Origin: Monosporascus cannonballus
Lineage: Eukaryota; Ascomycota; Sordariomycetes; Xylariales
Direction: 5' to 3'
DNA: 64,000 nt
NCBI GenBank assembly: GCA_004154925.1
Contig: QJNS01000026.1
Coordinates: 62,001 to 126,000, forward strand
The notes under the pieces were generated by a model. That model had not been told where the DNA came from, searched no databases, and saw nothing but the letters and a program-made list of their open reading frames with translations. This document shows, one piece after another, positions 61,905 to 64,000 of this stretch. The stretch's first letter is position 1; every line of letters begins with the position of its first letter. The translations under genes were made by a program, and so were the position numbers.

Positions 61905-62298
61905 TATTAGGACCTAACGATTTTGGCTTTTTACGGACGGTCGGAATCACAAAAAGATCAAGTTCCGACCTAAGCCAAGGCGTTACGTAACTGGTTTAAA
62001 GGTTTCAAAACGCCAAGCGCCTTAAGCCTTTTAAGTTGGCAAAAAAGCTTAAAAGGCTTAAGGGACTTAAGGGTTTAAGCCGCTTAAATACTTTAAGCCA
62101 AAATAAGGATATATACGTTCGTTATTTCCATAATTTAGATAGCTTTAGCTTATAATAAAATATCGTTACCCAAAACGCCCTTGGTATTACGAAACGTAAT
62201 ACGTTATTATATTCATTACTTAGAATCCCACGATACTCCTGCCAATATAAACCCGTCGACTTAGGTTTAATAGTTGGTTAAACCGCCAAGCCGTCACA
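61905..62298 (+). repeat. 3' LTR of B
   Basis: 394 bp, TATTAGGACCTAAC ... GCCGTCACA, followed by AATAT. Less mutated in R/U5 than the 5' copy. Confidence 0.93.
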
Positions 62299-62303
62299 AA
62301 TAT

Positions 62304-64000
62304 ATCTTAAAATAATAATATATCCCAGATATTGTATTTCTTATACGTAAAATTAACCTTTTTTTACGTTAATAAATAGCCTTACGTATTATAAAGTTTG
62401 AAGACACTTTATAAACATATTTTGCATATATTTCTGCCGTTTTAAAGAAAATAAGAATGTCGTCGAGGTAGCAAACAACAAAAATATCGCGATATTTTCG
62501 TAATACATAATTAATTATCCGTCAGAAAATTATTAGTACGTTTGTAAATCTTATTGGTGTAACCATATACTTAAATAGTCTGTATTTTGTCCTAAAGACT
62601 ATTGTTTATTTGTATTCCTATTTGATCTTAATAAAGTTATATTTATCTTTAAAATCAAATATTATAAATTATGTGGTTCCGTAAAATCGGTTTTTTATTT
62701 CCGCAATTAGGGGTAATAATATTTAATTTTTAACAGTAATATCGATTAGTTATCGATAATCTAGTATAAATCGTAATTTTTCGTTTTTTTAAGTATGAAA
62801 AATATTAAGTGTTTTGTTGATAATTTCGAAAATTAAATTTAACATTTTTATAACAAAGTTTTCAAATATTTTGTAAAAACGCGTAATTCGTTTCCGTTAA
62901 AGTTATAAATAGGGTAAAATTCCGTCGAGAATCTTTTCTTAAGGATTATCTTATAATTTTATGCGTTATATTTTAGCAATTTCGTATTAAGCTTTTTTTT
63001 TTGGATAACTTGGTCGTATTTGTAATATTTCAGTAATATGTTAAATAGACTTTCTAATTTTTAGTGTTGCTGTTTTATATAGTTATTTAGTTACTTTAAT
63101 TTCGTTTTAATAATAATAACGGTATATGGAACTTTGTTTGGATTCCCAATTTTTTTATTTTGTCTCTTTAGGTAATAACGTTTTTATCCTGTATATCTGT
63201 ATTCGTCGTCATTTTCGGTCGGATACTATGATCTTAATTTTTTTATCTGTTCATAAGGTATAAGTCGAACTTTGTCTGGTTAATCCCTTTATGAATTAAG
63301 CCTTACCGGTGCATCCATGGCCTTTTTAAAATTCTATCGTAATTCTCGAAGAAAATAATATCGAAATTTATAATTTGGTATCGCTCTTAATTAAAATCTC
63401 TAGGTAATTAATTTTGCGTATAATTTTCTTGTTATCGTAAGCGAATTTCTGACTTTCGATATTCGTCGTTATATAAAGTTTTAACTTATATTTTTATAAT
63501 TATATAAGCATATTAACCATATTTGATATAATATAATTTCCGCTTAGCATTTCGCAGTTTATTATTGCGGTATATTAGTACCTTTTGATTCGTATGTCTA
63601 AAATAATAAGGTTATGAACGGCTTTTATCGTCGCGTTTAAAACCCTTTTTGGGAGTTTTTCCTAACTTTTCTCAGTTCCGTTATCCTGCGGCCTTTTTAT
63701 AGGTAACCTTTTTTTTAATTCTTATTCGAGTTTGTCGAATTTTATCTATGCTTCCATATATAGCGCAATACGCTGCTATATTTGTCATTATTGCTCGCGT
63801 ATTACTTTTTCGAACTATATTAATTATTTTTAATTTCGTTTTAATTCCTTTCCTTATGAGGTAAATTGTTTTTTTATGGTTTCGATTAGATCTTATTATG
63901 CGTTATGCTAATTAGCGTTTTGAGGCTCGTTTAAAAATTAACGTATTTTTTAATAACCTTTTTCTCTTTAAAATTTATAATAAATATTAACTGAAAATAA
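62304..64000 (-). pseudogene. H pol, RT and protease part (runs off window)
   Basis: - strand RT with an intact YLDD box at 62459-62470 (CYLDDI), an upstream RT block to about 62880, and the protease region near 63530-63570 (SGNYI). The sequence towards 64000 matches the pol N-terminal part of E (41000-41600). Stops are frequent. Confidence 0.75.

Larger units (their letters stand above)
55401..62298 (+). mobile_element. Full-length chromovirus LTR retrotransposon B
   Basis: 6898 bp with exactly equal 394-bp LTRs and TSD AATAT (55396-55400, 62299-62303). In + order: gag 55851, CCHC knuckle 56834-56875, protease about 57925-57965, RT about 58650-59070, RNase H about 59200-59500, integrase about 60050-60700, chromodomain about 61160-61290, antisense frame, polypurine tract 61889-61900. 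It interrupts H between RT and RNase H. It is the most legible copy of its family for gag, yet still full of stops. Confidence 0.95.
51983..64000 (-). mobile_element. Chromovirus LTR retrotransposon H (truncated by window), host of I and B
   Basis: - strand element of the A1/B/D/E family. Its 3' LTR is 51983-52369. Pol runs upward in coordinate, interrupted by the solo LTR I at 53604-53938 and by B at 55401-62298, then RT and protease to the window end. The 5' LTR lies outside. The flank left of the LTR is AACCG; its TSD partner would be beyond 64000. U3 type is as in D. Confidence 0.85.

Noticed and set aside
29450..64000. Centromere or subtelomere
   Set aside because: Nested AT-rich retroelements fit either, but there are no telomeric repeats or other specific signals. 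Location cannot be decided from this window.
1..64000. tRNA, rRNA genes and CRISPR arrays
   Set aside because: No cloverleaf with intact A/B boxes, no rRNA core sequence, and no regularly spaced direct repeats were noticed. The only short tandem repeats are the 21-bp array and the LTR U3 units.

Overview
The window looks like chromosomal DNA of a filamentous ascomycete with an active or formerly active RIP (repeat-induced point mutation) system. Two compartments are obvious. About 14 kb (roughly 15.1-29.2 kb) has balanced base composition and carries multi-exon genes with short introns (55-120 nt, GTAAGT/GTGAGT donors, CTAAC-like branch points). Both flanks (1-15.1 kb and 29.2-64 kb) are extremely AT-rich, full of TpA, poor in CpA, and keep C/G mainly in CpG. 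They consist almost entirely of LTR retrotransposons whose coding frames are shot through with TAA/TAG/TGA and Cys/His-to-Tyr changes.

The GC island holds, from left to right: a short-chain dehydrogenase/reductase (SDR, + strand, 338 aa, one intron); about 2.6 kb without a convincing gene but with decayed frames; a 1052-aa NRPS-like adenylation-thiolation-reductase (A-T-R) enzyme on the - strand (5 exons); a 582-bp divergent promoter with a perfect CTCCG-N5-CGGAG palindrome; a Dal5-type MFS transporter on the + strand (5 exons, 487 aa); an unrecognised two-exon protein on the - strand; and a 21-bp tandem repeat near the right border. The reductase (acid to aldehyde/alcohol), the SDR and the transporter look like a minimal metabolite or carboxylate-handling cluster. 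That is inference from families and layout; no product can be named.

The AT-rich flanks resolve into nested LTR elements, for which I could match LTR ends, LTR lengths and target-site duplications (TSDs). Left flank: element D (441-13900, +) contains element A1 (1962-8694, 395-bp LTRs, TSD AATAA) inserted just after the D gag zinc knuckle. Right flank: element E (29450-51187, -, 379-bp LTRs, TSD TCAGG/TTAGG) contains element C (32366-39611, -, 431-bp LTRs, TSD GTATT) and the copia element F (41706-49333, +, 207-bp LTRs, TSD CGTTC). F is itself interrupted by a 1.5-kb non-autonomous LTR element G (44720-46231, 165-bp LTRs, TSD AAAAT), which makes three levels. Element H (51983 to beyond 64000, -) contains a solo LTR I (53604-53938) and element B (55401-62298, +, 394-bp LTRs, TSD AATAT).

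A1, B, D, E and H are one chromovirus (Ty3/gypsy) family: gag with CCHC knuckle, PR-RT-RH-IN, C-terminal chromodomain. All five carry an additional reading frame on the strand opposite to gag-pol, lying between the chromodomain and the 3' LTR. It begins with a short basic segment and ends in a charged, coiled-coil-like part. Their LTRs share the 3' half but have unrelated, tandem-repeat-bearing U3 halves. The conserved antisense frame and the modular U3s are the most unusual signals here. No rRNA, tRNA, CRISPR array or intact retrotransposon ORF was found.
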